The translations under genes and the position numbers were made by a program. The notes beneath the pieces were generated by a model. It saw nothing but the letters and a program-made list of their open reading frames with translations. It was not told where the DNA came from and did no database searches. From the IMG/VR virus record IMGVR_UViG_3300031569_000013, positions 1 through 41,215 of that record: a stretch of 41,215 nt of DNA. One strand, 5' to 3'. The first letter of the stretch is position 1, and every line of letters starts with the position of its first letter. Below are positions 15,501-23,728 of the stretch, in pieces. Source of the DNA: a virus.

Positions 15501-18500
15501 CTATTACACTTTGTTTTTCTAATTCTAATTCAGCTTTTGTTTTTTCTTTTACAGGTTTAGATGGTAATATTTCTGATTTATATTTTTTCATTATCTCAAC
15601 TTCATCAGCATCAACCTCTCCATCTTTTAACATTTGTTTCAAAGTGGCTGCATAATCAACATCACCTTTATCATTTAAAATTTTGTTTTCGTATGAATTA
15701 AATACATCACTTAATCTAGGGATTTCTGAAATCTCTAAATCAATTGCGTCTAATATTTTTTTAGTTGTTTTTTCAACTTCAGCAATGTCTGAAGGAGACA
15801 AAACAGATGATCTTTCTCCAAATACATTAATTAGATTCAAGTAATCTTGGAATACTGACTGAGGAATTGAGGCAGGATTTTTTATAGAAAAAATTTTATT
15901 TAAGTTAGGAGAAACCGATTTTGCAATACCGATTTTTGTTCTAATATTTTTTAATGCAGTAGGTCTTTTTTTTCTAGCAATTGAAACTTCTTCTGCAAAG
16001 TTTGCGTTTTCAAAAACTCTGCTCATATAGTCAACAAAACTATCAACAGAAGCATCATTTAACATATTAACTTTAGTAAATCTTTTTATAATAGCAGCAG
16101 CTTGTTTAGTAGTTATTTTTCCTTTTTCAACCATCTGAGAAACTTCTTCTGCTAATATTTTGCTTGCATTAACAAATGATTTTATAGCATCCTTTGCTCC
16201 TCTATTTAAAGATTTTATTTGTGAGGCAATTGCTTGTTTTTCAGTTAAAGTAATTTTAGAGGGTTCTTTAACATTTAGTCCTAAACTTTTTTCTGCTTTT
16301 TTAATTGCAGCTTTAGGGGTTGGAGCTTTCTTTTCTTTTATACCTATTGACTCCCTAACCTTTCTAACCATAGCTTCTCTCTGAATGTCACTAGAGTTTT
16401 CGTATACTTTCGTTTTTTGCAAATAGTCTATTGCAGCTTTTTCAATTTCTTTTGGATTAGTACTTTCTTTTGTGTTTCTTGACTTTTTCTTTTTAACTAT
16501 GTTTTTAATTTTGTCCATCACCCTTTCAAAACCACTAATGTTTTCAATTGGTTGTATTTCAACTTCTGAAACCACTTCAGCAGAACTTGTTTCACCTTTA
16601 GCTAATTGTTCAGCTATATTTTTAAATGTTTCACTTCCGTACTTATTAAATTTAGGGTTGTTAGCATTACTCAATGGTTTTGTTGGTGTAAATGTCTTGC
16701 CTGTTTCAGGATTAAAAGCACCCTTAATAAATCCACCGTTTTTAGCAAATCCCAACATAGGAACCCATTGTCCTTTAGAGTCAGCACCTGTTCCTCGACC
16801 CGTAGAATTATACATTAAAAACTTATCCCCATTACTAGTTTTTATTTCTAAAATTTGTCTTCCGTCTACTACACCTAAATCTCTGCTTATCTCCCAAGTA
16901 ACAGTTTCAGAATCTAATTTTTGTCCTAAATTAATTACTTTATTAACTTCAGTTGGCAAGTTATCAAAGTCAGTTAAAGAATTAACAGGAGTAGTAAACT
17001 CTCCAAAAACTTCTAAGTTATCATTAATGCTTTCATATATTTTAGGAGATGCATCCTCGGTTTCTTCAACCATACCCAACTCCTTTTTTTGTTCTGTAGT
17101 TAATCTTTCCTTCATCTTAGGATTCATAACATCTTCCATTCCAATTACTTCTACATCTCCAACTATATTTCCAAAAGAACCTTTTACAAAATCTTCATTA
17201 TTTACGCTGTTGCTAGAAGGTATGTTTTGACTACCTGCATTATCTCCATCTACTTTTTGAACTACACTTCTGCTTCCATCTTTATTGGTAGTAACCTCTA
17301 CAGTTTTAACTCCTTCTCCTTCTTCAGTTTCAATAGTAAACACCTCTTTACCTGTAGGTATCTGTGAGTCTTTGACTGTTTTAGGTTTTTCTTGTTCCGA
17401 AATTCCTAATTCTTGTTTTTGCTTGGTAGTTAATCTTTCCTTCATTTTAGGATTCATAACATCTTCCATTGCTAATACTTCAGCTTCACCAACTATATTA
17501 TCATAAGCACTTTCTACATATCCTTTAGTCTCAAGAGTGTTGTCTTTTGACAAAGTTTCGCTACCTGCATTACCTCCATCTACTTTTTGAACTATTTTTC
17601 TGCTTCCATCTTTGTTAGTGGTTACTTCTACAGTTCTAACCCCTTCTCCTTCTTCAGTTTCTAATGTATATATTTCCTTACCCGTTGGTATTTGTGAATC
17701 TTTATATATTTCTGTTTCTTCAATAACAGCTTCTGTCTCCTCAACAGCTTCTGCTTCTAATTGATTTTCTTGAAGATTTTTTATTTGAGATTTTAAATCT
17801 GCAATTTTGTTTTTTCCCGTAACAGTTCCTAGAACTCTCCCCTCTAATTCTTGTACTTGTCTTTCTAAAGTTACAATTGCATCTACAGTTGGGCCATTAA
17901 GATCAGGATTAGCTGCCATTACTGACTGTTTAGTTCTTCCTTCTAATATTTTATTATGAAGCTTTTCTTTTCTTCCTTCAAAATCGTTGTCTATTTCAAT
18001 TTTTAAATTTGGAGCAGTTAATTGCTCATAGGTCATTCCATCAATAAGTGCATCTACTTCTTCTACTGTAGCTTTTTTGCCATTAACTTTGTATTTTGGT
18101 TTTTGATACCTTACTGCTATTAAATCTTTTACAGATCCCGGAGCTTCTGCAATACCTTCTAATAATATTTCGCCTGTGTCATACTCTTGCCCTTGGTCTC
18201 CATATAAATTAGTTGCTGTAATACCTGCGGTTTCACCTATTGAACCCCCTACCGACTCTACTAATGCTGCTGAACCAATCGCTTTTCTTTTTAAAGCTTT
18301 AGATGCAGCCTTAGACCCTACACTCCCTGCTTTTGTTAAAAAAGGTTTTGCAATTTTACCACCTAATTTTCCTGTTAAGGCATCTATTGTACCAATTGCT
18401 ACTCCTCTTGCAACTGCATCAAACCTTAATTCTTCAACAATCTCTTCGTTTTGTAGTAAATTTTGAACATTTTTTGCAGTTAACTCTTCCCCTCTCTCTT

Positions 18501-19440
18501 CAAGCCTTGCTTTTAATAATTCTCCATAAGTTAATCCTGTTTCTAATACCGTACTCGCTGCTGCAAAAGCATAAGGCAAACTAGCTGCTGCACCTGCAAC
18601 TGCACCCGGTGCTGCACCAACACCACCTGCTAATGCACCTGTACCTGCTCCAATAGTTGCTCCTGTTGCTATAGCAGCACTACCTGCTGCTAATGAATCT
18701 TCATTGGCCATAGCCGAAAAAGAACTTACTATAACTTCAGGAACTATACCGGGATTAAGCATAAGTCCTTTTACAAATCCCCATACACTATTTCCCTCTG
18801 CTTTTTCTTCGTTATAAATTTTTTGATAATTTTGCATTTCTTGAGAAGGGCCTAACTTTACAGCACCTTCATTTTTAGAAATAAATTCTTGAATATCCTC
18901 TAATGACGCATTACTTCCCCCCATAAGTAAGTCGTTACCACTCTCTGCAATTTGACCATTTTCAAAACCGGCTTGAGCTGCACGACCCATATCGTCAATA
19001 AAATCTCCAAGACCTGCATCTGTTCCAAAGTCAATTGCATTTAAAAAAGCTCCGAAATTACCTTTAAAAAAGTTTTCTTCTTTAGGTTCTAGTAACCCTG
19101 TAACCGGATTCAATAGTGAATCTCCACCTGAAGAACTTGAAACTACTTGTGGCGATTCTTTTTTTTTTATTACACCGTTTTTTACGTCATTATAAAAGTC
19201 TTCTCTTCCGAAGCGTTTAATAAGGTCTCCTTCGGAAAAAACTTTACCATTTGGAGTTTGATAAAAATTAGAATTAGCTTGTAAAGAAGTATTTCCATTT
19301 ATGTCATCTTCTTCATTGTACTCTAATAAGACACCTTCATTGACGAAATCATCAAAATCAGAATCAAATCTTTCTAAAGCATCTTGTTCGCTTATTTTTT
19401 CTCCGGTTCCTTCTATTATATAGTAAGTTTCGTCTTTCAT
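12544..19440 (-). CDS. Giant internal virion (ejected) protein
   Basis: This 2298-residue protein is probably packed in the head and ejected into the cell, the counterpart of T7 gp16 by position and size class but without visible sequence match. Visible parts: an acidic N-terminus; an Ala/Gly-rich hydrophobic stretch (about 247-295) able to enter membranes; acidic regions with two copies of a roughly 100-residue repeat (about 578-682 and 685-788); long helical middle; membrane-like segments near 1750-1793 and 1983-2022; and a Gly-Arg tail (about 2260-2298). No lysozyme motif like that of gp16 was found. The two genes upstream (708 and 261 residues) complete a gp14-gp15-gp16-like trio. The virion call is firm from context; the ejection role is inferred. 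Confidence 0.72.
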   Translation of the reverse strand: MKDETYYIIEGTGEKISEQDALERFDSDFDDFVNEGVLLEYNEEDDINGNTSLQANSNFYQTPNGKVFSEGDLIKRFGREDFYNDVKNGVIKKKESPQVVSSSSGGDSLLNPVTGLLEPKEENFFKGNFGAFLNAIDFGTDAGLGDFIDDMGRAAQAGFENGQIAESGNDLLMGGSNASLEDIQEFISKNEGAVKLGPSQEMQNYQKIYNEEKAEGNSVWGFVKGLMLNPGIVPEVIVSSFSAMANEDSLAAGSAAIATGATIGAGTGALAGGVGAAPGAVAGAAASLPYAFAAASTVLETGLTYGELLKARLEERGEELTAKNVQNLLQNEEIVEELRFDAVARGVAIGTIDALTGKLGGKIAKPFLTKAGSVGSKAASKALKRKAIGSAALVESVGGSIGETAGITATNLYGDQGQEYDTGEILLEGIAEAPGSVKDLIAVRYQKPKYKVNGKKATVEEVDALIDGMTYEQLTAPNLKIEIDNDFEGRKEKLHNKILEGRTKQSVMAANPDLNGPTVDAIVTLERQVQELEGRVLGTVTGKNKIADLKSQIKNLQENQLEAEAVEETEAVIEETEIYKDSQIPTGKEIYTLETEEGEGVRTVEVTTNKDGSRKIVQKVDGGNAGSETLSKDNTLETKGYVESAYDNIVGEAEVLAMEDVMNPKMKERLTTKQKQELGISEQEKPKTVKDSQIPTGKEVFTIETEEGEGVKTVEVTTNKDGSRSVVQKVDGDNAGSQNIPSSNSVNNEDFVKGSFGNIVGDVEVIGMEDVMNPKMKERLTTEQKKELGMVEETEDASPKIYESINDNLEVFGEFTTPVNSLTDFDNLPTEVNKVINLGQKLDSETVTWEISRDLGVVDGRQILEIKTSNGDKFLMYNSTGRGTGADSKGQWVPMLGFAKNGGFIKGAFNPETGKTFTPTKPLSNANNPKFNKYGSETFKNIAEQLAKGETSSAEVVSEVEIQPIENISGFERVMDKIKNIVKKKKSRNTKESTNPKEIEKAAIDYLQKTKVYENSSDIQREAMVRKVRESIGIKEKKAPTPKAAIKKAEKSLGLNVKEPSKITLTEKQAIASQIKSLNRGAKDAIKSFVNASKILAEEVSQMVEKGKITTKQAAAIIKRFTKVNMLNDASVDSFVDYMSRVFENANFAEEVSIARKKRPTALKNIRTKIGIAKSVSPNLNKIFSIKNPASIPQSVFQDYLNLINVFGERSSVLSPSDIAEVEKTTKKILDAIDLEISEIPRLSDVFNSYENKILNDKGDVDYAATLKQMLKDGEVDADEVEIMKKYKSEILPSKPVKEKTKAELELEKQSVIEQINETKALQISSLPSRLERAAADKFNSLINDIDALNGLSTQELKQVLKLINNINNGFLPSLVVTMNSKMEAVLQGAILGKSIEKGKILPISKLYSRLKSKITKRGAVLEAIRRNPLYYVDQIFGDSKTKNIFNSVFNRSAKAQEAFTYEYKKILGKLEKAEQKVSKSFKRNSNETLRSSFKQMVYMIQLEHDSNLNNPETKNQAAAYIKKTIESIDTGETSYTDDDAIMLAEILEKFKNKETGEIDNEKLYNSFNKAEKESIETIQEVNLSLAETAEYTSSIIRGDNVTLRNNYVHLNVLSEAQKGANIENSLGVASGQSYIEQFNKGLKPSTKAKSLIKRTGSVSPLNFNVYASASRGSKGVLLDFHMTEPIKTARRTINEAEKFLKGDKTRMDSDLREKFNAIKQANEEVVENLLTNAYQQTTLGEDALNWLQKNGYRAILASGTRFVAELTSNTFFAIMTAPISFVTGAKIGMKFLNSDSAPLSMKNLGSKLVTRLYSNQDMSGRMIDANIINQSSNPKASRSKGKISNKIAQIWNRTGAKYQGAVATVADGLISTPDKVVMRPMWFGTFKSEFKAITGVDPDMEKIAANDEVYMKENKEALKTATELADQNGVMTGGNSNPFMGILKGTKKANDSGIKTAINAFNGFMTTFLIYEYITARTGIVNAVGMGSLTKTKGAALMAGSATRMIMYTMMANVLGEMLSSIAGEEEEPKDLEKQLGQAIASSVTSLVLGRDFGNITKGIMNAGIIEPLNREYGGPLRDGEYDVYKDGLSYQIIPNNKDGRGTSIGEIATNMAAAFGPAIKTLDFAVKKATSAPKKTPEGKALEEAELMYRLPLEILGNTGLIPMYRDVRRLVLRDIYSEMNKASNDLKDKKKREKEKLGIYNSRSDMKRYNYRLWYDTFGPNSPDYESEQQLKEEKKRLRNLKQELKDRENNYYPSTGRGTTGRGGRTSGRSGGRGSKGGRGGRTSGRSGGRGSRN
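12552..12645 (-). repeat. Tandem 51-bp repeat encoding Gly-Arg tail
   Basis: Two identical 43-base blocks, 12552-12594 and 12603-12645, are offset by 51 bases and encode two copies of a 17-residue unit with the core GRTSGRSGGRGS at the very C-terminus of the giant virion protein. A third, partial unit (TTGRGG) precedes them. Confidence 0.9.
17076..17707 (-). repeat. Tandem duplication of about 310 bp inside the giant gene
   Basis: Two adjacent blocks of roughly 310 bases (about 17394-17707 and 17076-17386) encode two similar segments, each running from DSQIPTGKE through VEVTTNKDGSR and VQKVDG to MEDVMNPKMKERLTT. The copies differ at scattered residues, so the duplication is not very recent. 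Limits are approximate. Confidence 0.85.
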
Positions 19441-19443
19441 AAT

Positions 19444-21570
19444 TTATCTACACAAATATTTCTTCCCTGATATTTTATCAGTTTGCCTCCCTTGTACACA
19501 TTTAGTTAAATCAGAATCTTTTATAGAAGAAGGAGGTTTAGTTAAACCACTTGTTTTAGCTATTGTTTTACTTTGTCCTGAAAATCCTTTATTCTTTGCC
19601 ATTAACTCTGCTTTGCCATCTACAGTTGTCATTACGTGATTGATCCACGATTCTAAAGCCTGTTGCATTGCCGCAGCCCTTTGCTTCTCTGAACCTCCAA
19701 GTGGAGAAGGGTCTACTTCTAATTGAAATACTTTAGGGAAATTTGGATCACCCTCATATCCATCAAAAGTAATAGTCATCTCGTCATCATCTACTTTATT
19801 AACCTTTATTCCATACTCACCATAAGCGTCTTCCAAATAAGGAATTACCTGATCTGATGTTGCATCAGTAAAGAATGGATCATCTTCGTCATCAGTTTTT
19901 GGCAAAACGCTACTAGTAAATTGGGATATTTCAGTATTGTAAACTCCCGCACCTTTTCTACCTGCTACTGCACCTTCCCAATTTGGGGTATATGCGAGTT
20001 CGTTTCCATCATCATCTTTTCCAAATCCACCCTGTTTAAGTTGCTCTTCCGGTTCTAAACCTGATAATTCTTTTCCTAAAGCGGCCCATTGTGCGTCAGT
20101 ATATTCTTTCTCTAAATCAATAACTACATTTTTATCTTCTTTTTCATATGTTATCAACAGTTGTGTTCCATCCGCACTAGGAGCTATAGATGTTAGTCCC
20201 ATCTCATCTGCTAATCTTGAATCTCCAAGTAAGCTTTGAAGTAGTAAGTTTCTTTCTTTTGGGTCTGCACTTTTTAACCTATTCCAAGTTTTTTGAGTAG
20301 ATTGTTGTTTTTTCAAATCAGCTTTACCATCTCTTACGTCTTTTGGTTGTATTACCGGGTTTTTATTCACTTCTTGAACCTTAACTTCTTCTGTATAATC
20401 TACACCTATATCCATTTGTGCTCTAAGAACTTCTTCAGAAACCCTTTTTTGTTCATCGGTTAGCAAAGGAACTATACGACCTGCCTTGTTTTCAAAAAGA
20501 ATCATATTAGGATCTGTTTTAGCTTTAGCAATATTTGCAGGTGTATTCATTGCTTCATAATATTCTTCTCCTGTTGCAGGGTTTGTATTTTTAAAATCTA
20601 AAAGTACAGATGATCCTGCTAAAGTATTTCCTTCAAGTTGACTCTGTATATAATTATTTTGTGATTCTTGAAATAATGTAATAGAAGTAAAATCCGCTAA
20701 AGTAATAGGTTTTTCTCCGGCTGCTTTTCTAGCTGCATTAACACTATCTAACTGAGCTTGTTTGTCAGCAGCACTCATACTTTCCCATTTTCCACCCGAT
20801 TTGCTCCTTACATCTGATATGCTTTTGAAAATACCTTTTTTATAGGTATTTCCTAAATTTTGTATTACTATTTTTTGTTCTCCAAGCATTTCGTTAAATC
20901 CTTCGGAAGCACCCATAACATCAAACTTAGTTATCTTTTGTTTGATTCTATTTTCTAAAACTTGAACAGACTCTATATTGTCCGGATCAGGAATTAAAGG
21001 TCCGTTAGGATTGCTAGGATCAGCAGGAATCATCTTTGCCATTGAAACAATACCGGTTAAGGGATTAATTACCATTGAAGATTGACCGGCTCCTTCTCCA
21101 AAGTTTCCAAATCCTTCAACAGTTTCCATTAACCAATTCTGCGTACTTGAAGCTTGTTCTCCCGGAGGTAACTCTGAATCGTTCATAGCCATTTTTGTTT
21201 CCCATTCAGCATTGTAATTCTCTAATAAACTAAATGCTTGGTCAGTCCCATCTACAAGATTTTGATTCATAAGAGTATACTGTCTTACACTCATTTGGCC
21301 GGATTTTAATAGTCCGGTCATTATAAGTTTTTGCTCCTTTAACTTTTCTGAACCGTCTATTGCAAATTTATTTAAATCTGAATTTCCACCTTTAGGTACG
21401 TCATTTAATCTTGCTGTGTATTCCCTAGAAGCAGTATCAATTGCTGTTCTAGTTTCTTCTCTTACTCTATTCTCCTCTTTTAATACATCAGTTAAGTTGT
21501 TACCAACTTCATTCCAATCTATTTGAGTATTAGCTGTGTCTCTTGCAACTCTTTTATACGCAGTAGCCAT
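19444..21570 (-). CDS. Internal virion protein, gp15-like by position
   Basis: This 708-residue protein is largely helical in its first third (residues 1-130, charged and repeat-poor) and acidic later, with no membrane segment or catalytic motif that I recognise. It ends in a short basic Cys-containing tail (KKYLCR). It lies between the 261- and 2298-residue proteins, four bases before the latter, matching the order gp14-gp15-gp16 of T7-like ejected proteins; its length is close to that of T7 gp15 (747). The function is inferred from order only. It could instead be a soluble tail component. Confidence 0.65.
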   Translation of the reverse strand: MATAYKRVARDTANTQIDWNEVGNNLTDVLKEENRVREETRTAIDTASREYTARLNDVPKGGNSDLNKFAIDGSEKLKEQKLIMTGLLKSGQMSVRQYTLMNQNLVDGTDQAFSLLENYNAEWETKMAMNDSELPPGEQASSTQNWLMETVEGFGNFGEGAGQSSMVINPLTGIVSMAKMIPADPSNPNGPLIPDPDNIESVQVLENRIKQKITKFDVMGASEGFNEMLGEQKIVIQNLGNTYKKGIFKSISDVRSKSGGKWESMSAADKQAQLDSVNAARKAAGEKPITLADFTSITLFQESQNNYIQSQLEGNTLAGSSVLLDFKNTNPATGEEYYEAMNTPANIAKAKTDPNMILFENKAGRIVPLLTDEQKRVSEEVLRAQMDIGVDYTEEVKVQEVNKNPVIQPKDVRDGKADLKKQQSTQKTWNRLKSADPKERNLLLQSLLGDSRLADEMGLTSIAPSADGTQLLITYEKEDKNVVIDLEKEYTDAQWAALGKELSGLEPEEQLKQGGFGKDDDGNELAYTPNWEGAVAGRKGAGVYNTEISQFTSSVLPKTDDEDDPFFTDATSDQVIPYLEDAYGEYGIKVNKVDDDEMTITFDGYEGDPNFPKVFQLEVDPSPLGGSEKQRAAAMQQALESWINHVMTTVDGKAELMAKNKGFSGQSKTIAKTSGLTKPPSSIKDSDLTKCVQGRQTDKISGKKYLCR

Positions 21571-21606
21571 ATATCTATTTATTTATATTATCTTTTTTAT
21601 CTTCTA

Positions 21607-22392
21607 TTACCTACCACCAAAACCATACTGTTGTTGCAGATCAAATTGATTTGAAAACTCAGTAGTCCCAAATGTTGCTTGTTTTTGAGCCGGTGACATA
21701 CTTTTTGAGTATTGTCTAAATTGCCTATTGCTTAATGCACCGGCTTGAGTAGGACTCAAATAACTAGCACCCCCTGATGCGTTAAAGTCGGCTTTAGCTG
21801 TAGGACTTAATTCAGTCATACCCCCAACTGCAGCTTTTGTATTAGAAGTTTTTTGAGAATAAGCTCCTCCTAATGAAACAGCACCCCCTACAGCACTAAC
21901 TGTAGATTGTATCCCTGCTTGTTTAGCAGCTTCCGAGGCGGCTTGTGCTTCTGCTGCTTTTTGTTGATTACCCGCTACTTCTTCTAAATCTAAAGAAACA
22001 TTTAAATCTCTAAGCCTAGAATCTTCTTCAAGAATAGCACCTTCAATATTTGTAAGTTCGTCTCCCATAGCAGTTCTAACACCTGCTTGCCCCGCTTGTT
22101 GTGAAGCAAGAATTCTACCTGCGGTAGCTGCTCCACCTCTTTCGCTTTCAACACCCGCTTCTAAAGCTTGAGCACCTGCTGCTAAATTTGCTTCGCTTTC
22201 AAGCTCATAACCTTCTTTTTTAATAGACATTTCTTCAGCAAAATTTACTTCTAATCTACCTCTAGCTGCTTGCATTGCTGCATCTGCCTCTCTCTCAGCT
22301 TTTGCTTGAAGTTTTTTTTGTTTTGATGCTTGAGCAAAACTCATTGCTGCACTTCCTAATCCTATTACTACTCCGGCTATTGCTGCTGACAT
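21607..22392 (-). CDS. Internal virion protein, gp14-like
   Basis: This 261-residue protein opens with a hydrophobic, glycine-rich segment (AAIAGVVIGLGSAAMSFAQA, residues 3-22), followed by long Ala/Glu-rich helices (25-170) and a second small-residue hydrophobic patch (GIQSTVSAVGGAVSLGGAYS, about 171-190). The C-terminus is Gln/Ser-rich and disordered. This composition closely recalls T7-type gp14 and the corresponding proteins of marine podoviruses, which form the outer-membrane channel for DNA entry. The first 16 bases overlap the upstream cupin-like gene. Confidence 0.72.
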   Translation of the reverse strand: MSAAIAGVVIGLGSAAMSFAQASKQKKLQAKAEREADAAMQAARGRLEVNFAEEMSIKKEGYELESEANLAAGAQALEAGVESERGGAATAGRILASQQAGQAGVRTAMGDELTNIEGAILEEDSRLRDLNVSLDLEEVAGNQQKAAEAQAASEAAKQAGIQSTVSAVGGAVSLGGAYSQKTSNTKAAVGGMTELSPTAKADFNASGGASYLSPTQAGALSNRQFRQYSKSMSPAQKQATFGTTEFSNQFDLQQQYGFGGR

Positions 22393-22895
22393 AATTCTTT
22401 ATTTTTTTTTATTACATATTCGGGAAGTTCTTTAAAATCTTCCGTGTACAATTCTTTTTCTGCTTCTTCAACTGTTTCTGCATCTGTTTTATAAACACAA
22501 ACCCAAACACTATCTTCGTGTATATAAGCTATTCTTTGCGTTCCTATCTCTGTTTGCACTACCATAGGTGCTTTAATTCTATTTACCTCGCCTTTGTCGT
22601 TTATAATTGACATTTCTCCACTCATATAAAAAGAAGGGTGATTAGTTTTATGAATAAAACTTAAAACCAACATTCCTTTAGGCATAAATATTTCTCTTGT
22701 ATATATACCATCTTTTATATGATGCTTTAAAGGCATTGCACTTTCCATCTCTTTTGTGTGATGATGAATAGTTTCTTCAATTGAAAGCATTTGCTCTTTA
22801 AAGTTATTAATTCTTTCCCACAATAACCCTCTGTTTTGATTGATGTTTTCTAAAACAGTTTCCGGCTTATTATGTTTTTTTGTAAGAACACTCAT
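22377..22895 (-). CDS. Cupin-like virion-region protein
   Basis: This 172-residue protein has a beta-rich middle typical of a small phage cupin-like family: PLKHHIKDGIYTREIFMPKG (55-74), then SFIHKTNHPSFYMSGEMSI (about 79-97), and IAYIHEDSVWVCVYKT. His residues in the HKTxH and IHED positions are where cupins bind metal, but activity is not established. The N-terminal part is helical. Similar proteins lie among tail genes of many marine phages; their role is unknown. It has its own TATCTTTG element seven bases upstream of the ATG. Confidence 0.7.
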   Translation of the reverse strand: MSVLTKKHNKPETVLENINQNRGLLWERINNFKEQMLSIEETIHHHTKEMESAMPLKHHIKDGIYTREIFMPKGMLVLSFIHKTNHPSFYMSGEMSIINDKGEVNRIKAPMVVQTEIGTQRIAYIHEDSVWVCVYKTDAETVEEAEKELYTEDFKELPEYVIKKNKELCQQQ

Positions 22896-22902
22896 ATTAA
22901 CA

Positions 22903-22910
22903 CAAAGATA
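22903..22910 (-). promoter_or_regulatory. TATCTTTG, -7-type promoter element
   Basis: Read on the - strand the site is TATCTTTG, an exact match to TAnnTTTG, with the cupin-like gene's ATG seven bases downstream. A transcript from here would have almost no leader. It sits in the 21-base gap between two tail genes. No -33 TTG is visible. Confidence 0.5.
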
Positions 22911-22916
22911 CTAATT

Positions 22917-23717
22917 TTAAGGAAATGATTTCATCACATCTGCTAAAACCGCAAACAACTCAATTTTAGAAGTATTAGAATTTGTTAATTTAAAAACACC
23001 GTAATGTCCTAAAACACCGTGAGATTCAGCAACTGAATTTTTAATATAAAGTGTATACACCTCTTGAGATGGTATTGGTACTGCACCTGTGGTAGTATTG
23101 TCTATAGTTAATGTGTTTGCTCCAAAAGATAAATTTTGATTTATATCAATTATTTGACCTGCTAAAATAGGGTTAGGATGCCCATAATAAACCATATCTC
23201 CTATGCTTAAAATATTACCTATAAATAAAGTGGTAGGATAACTTAATATTTGAGTAGTTCCTGTTGTTACAACTGTGGTTGTATTGCCCAATCCATTCAA
23301 AGAACGTAATGCATAATTATCTAACAATGCAGGTGTGCTTCCTGAATTTCTAATATAACCAAAATATGAACCCTCTTTTTTTTCAAAAAATTCATTATTT
23401 ATAAATCCTGTCGTTTGTTGATCACTTTCCAAAGTAACTCCCCAAGAGTCATCACCTTCTAAATTTATAGTTTTAAAAAGTTTATTTTCTAGAGGTTGAT
23501 CATTAAATACAGAAGTTAAGGTTGAAGGGTAATCAATACCATAATAATTATTTCTTAACTCATTTGTGTTGTGTCTATACAAATTGCCGTTTCTAAAAGT
23601 ATAAAAAAAGTTATTCATACCTATCATCCAATCAGGAGCATAAGAATAAAAAGAAGGGAATCCTTTAGAACCCGGATCATATGTTAATGTATAGTTTTGA
23701 TTTGATGCTGTTGCCAT
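22917..23717 (-). CDS. Tail-tip protein, uncharacterised
   Basis: This 266-residue beta-rich protein has a distinctive aromatic region: GFPSFYSYAPDWMIGMNNFF (19-38), then GNLYRHNT (44-51) and PLENKLFKTINLEGD (75-89). I recall similar sequences beside tail stabilisation genes in other Bacteroidetes phages, including crAss-like ones, where they are tail components. The second half has Thr/Gly-rich strands like a fibre or adhesin. It is 11 bases after the 379-residue gene. A tail-hub, muzzle or receptor-contact role is likely but not decided. Confidence 0.68.
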   Translation of the reverse strand: MATASNQNYTLTYDPGSKGFPSFYSYAPDWMIGMNNFFYTFRNGNLYRHNTNELRNNYYGIDYPSTLTSVFNDQPLENKLFKTINLEGDDSWGVTLESDQQTTGFINNEFFEKKEGSYFGYIRNSGSTPALLDNYALRSLNGLGNTTTVVTTGTTQILSYPTTLFIGNILSIGDMVYYGHPNPILAGQIIDINQNLSFGANTLTIDNTTTGAVPIPSQEVYTLYIKNSVAESHGVLGHYGVFKLTNSNTSKIELFAVLADVMKSFP

Positions 23718-23728
23718 ATTTTATTTTT

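Noticed and set aside
15410-18584. Several + strand open frames opposite the giant virion gene
   Set aside because: They are antisense shadows of a long AT-rich helical gene with low-complexity products and no start context.
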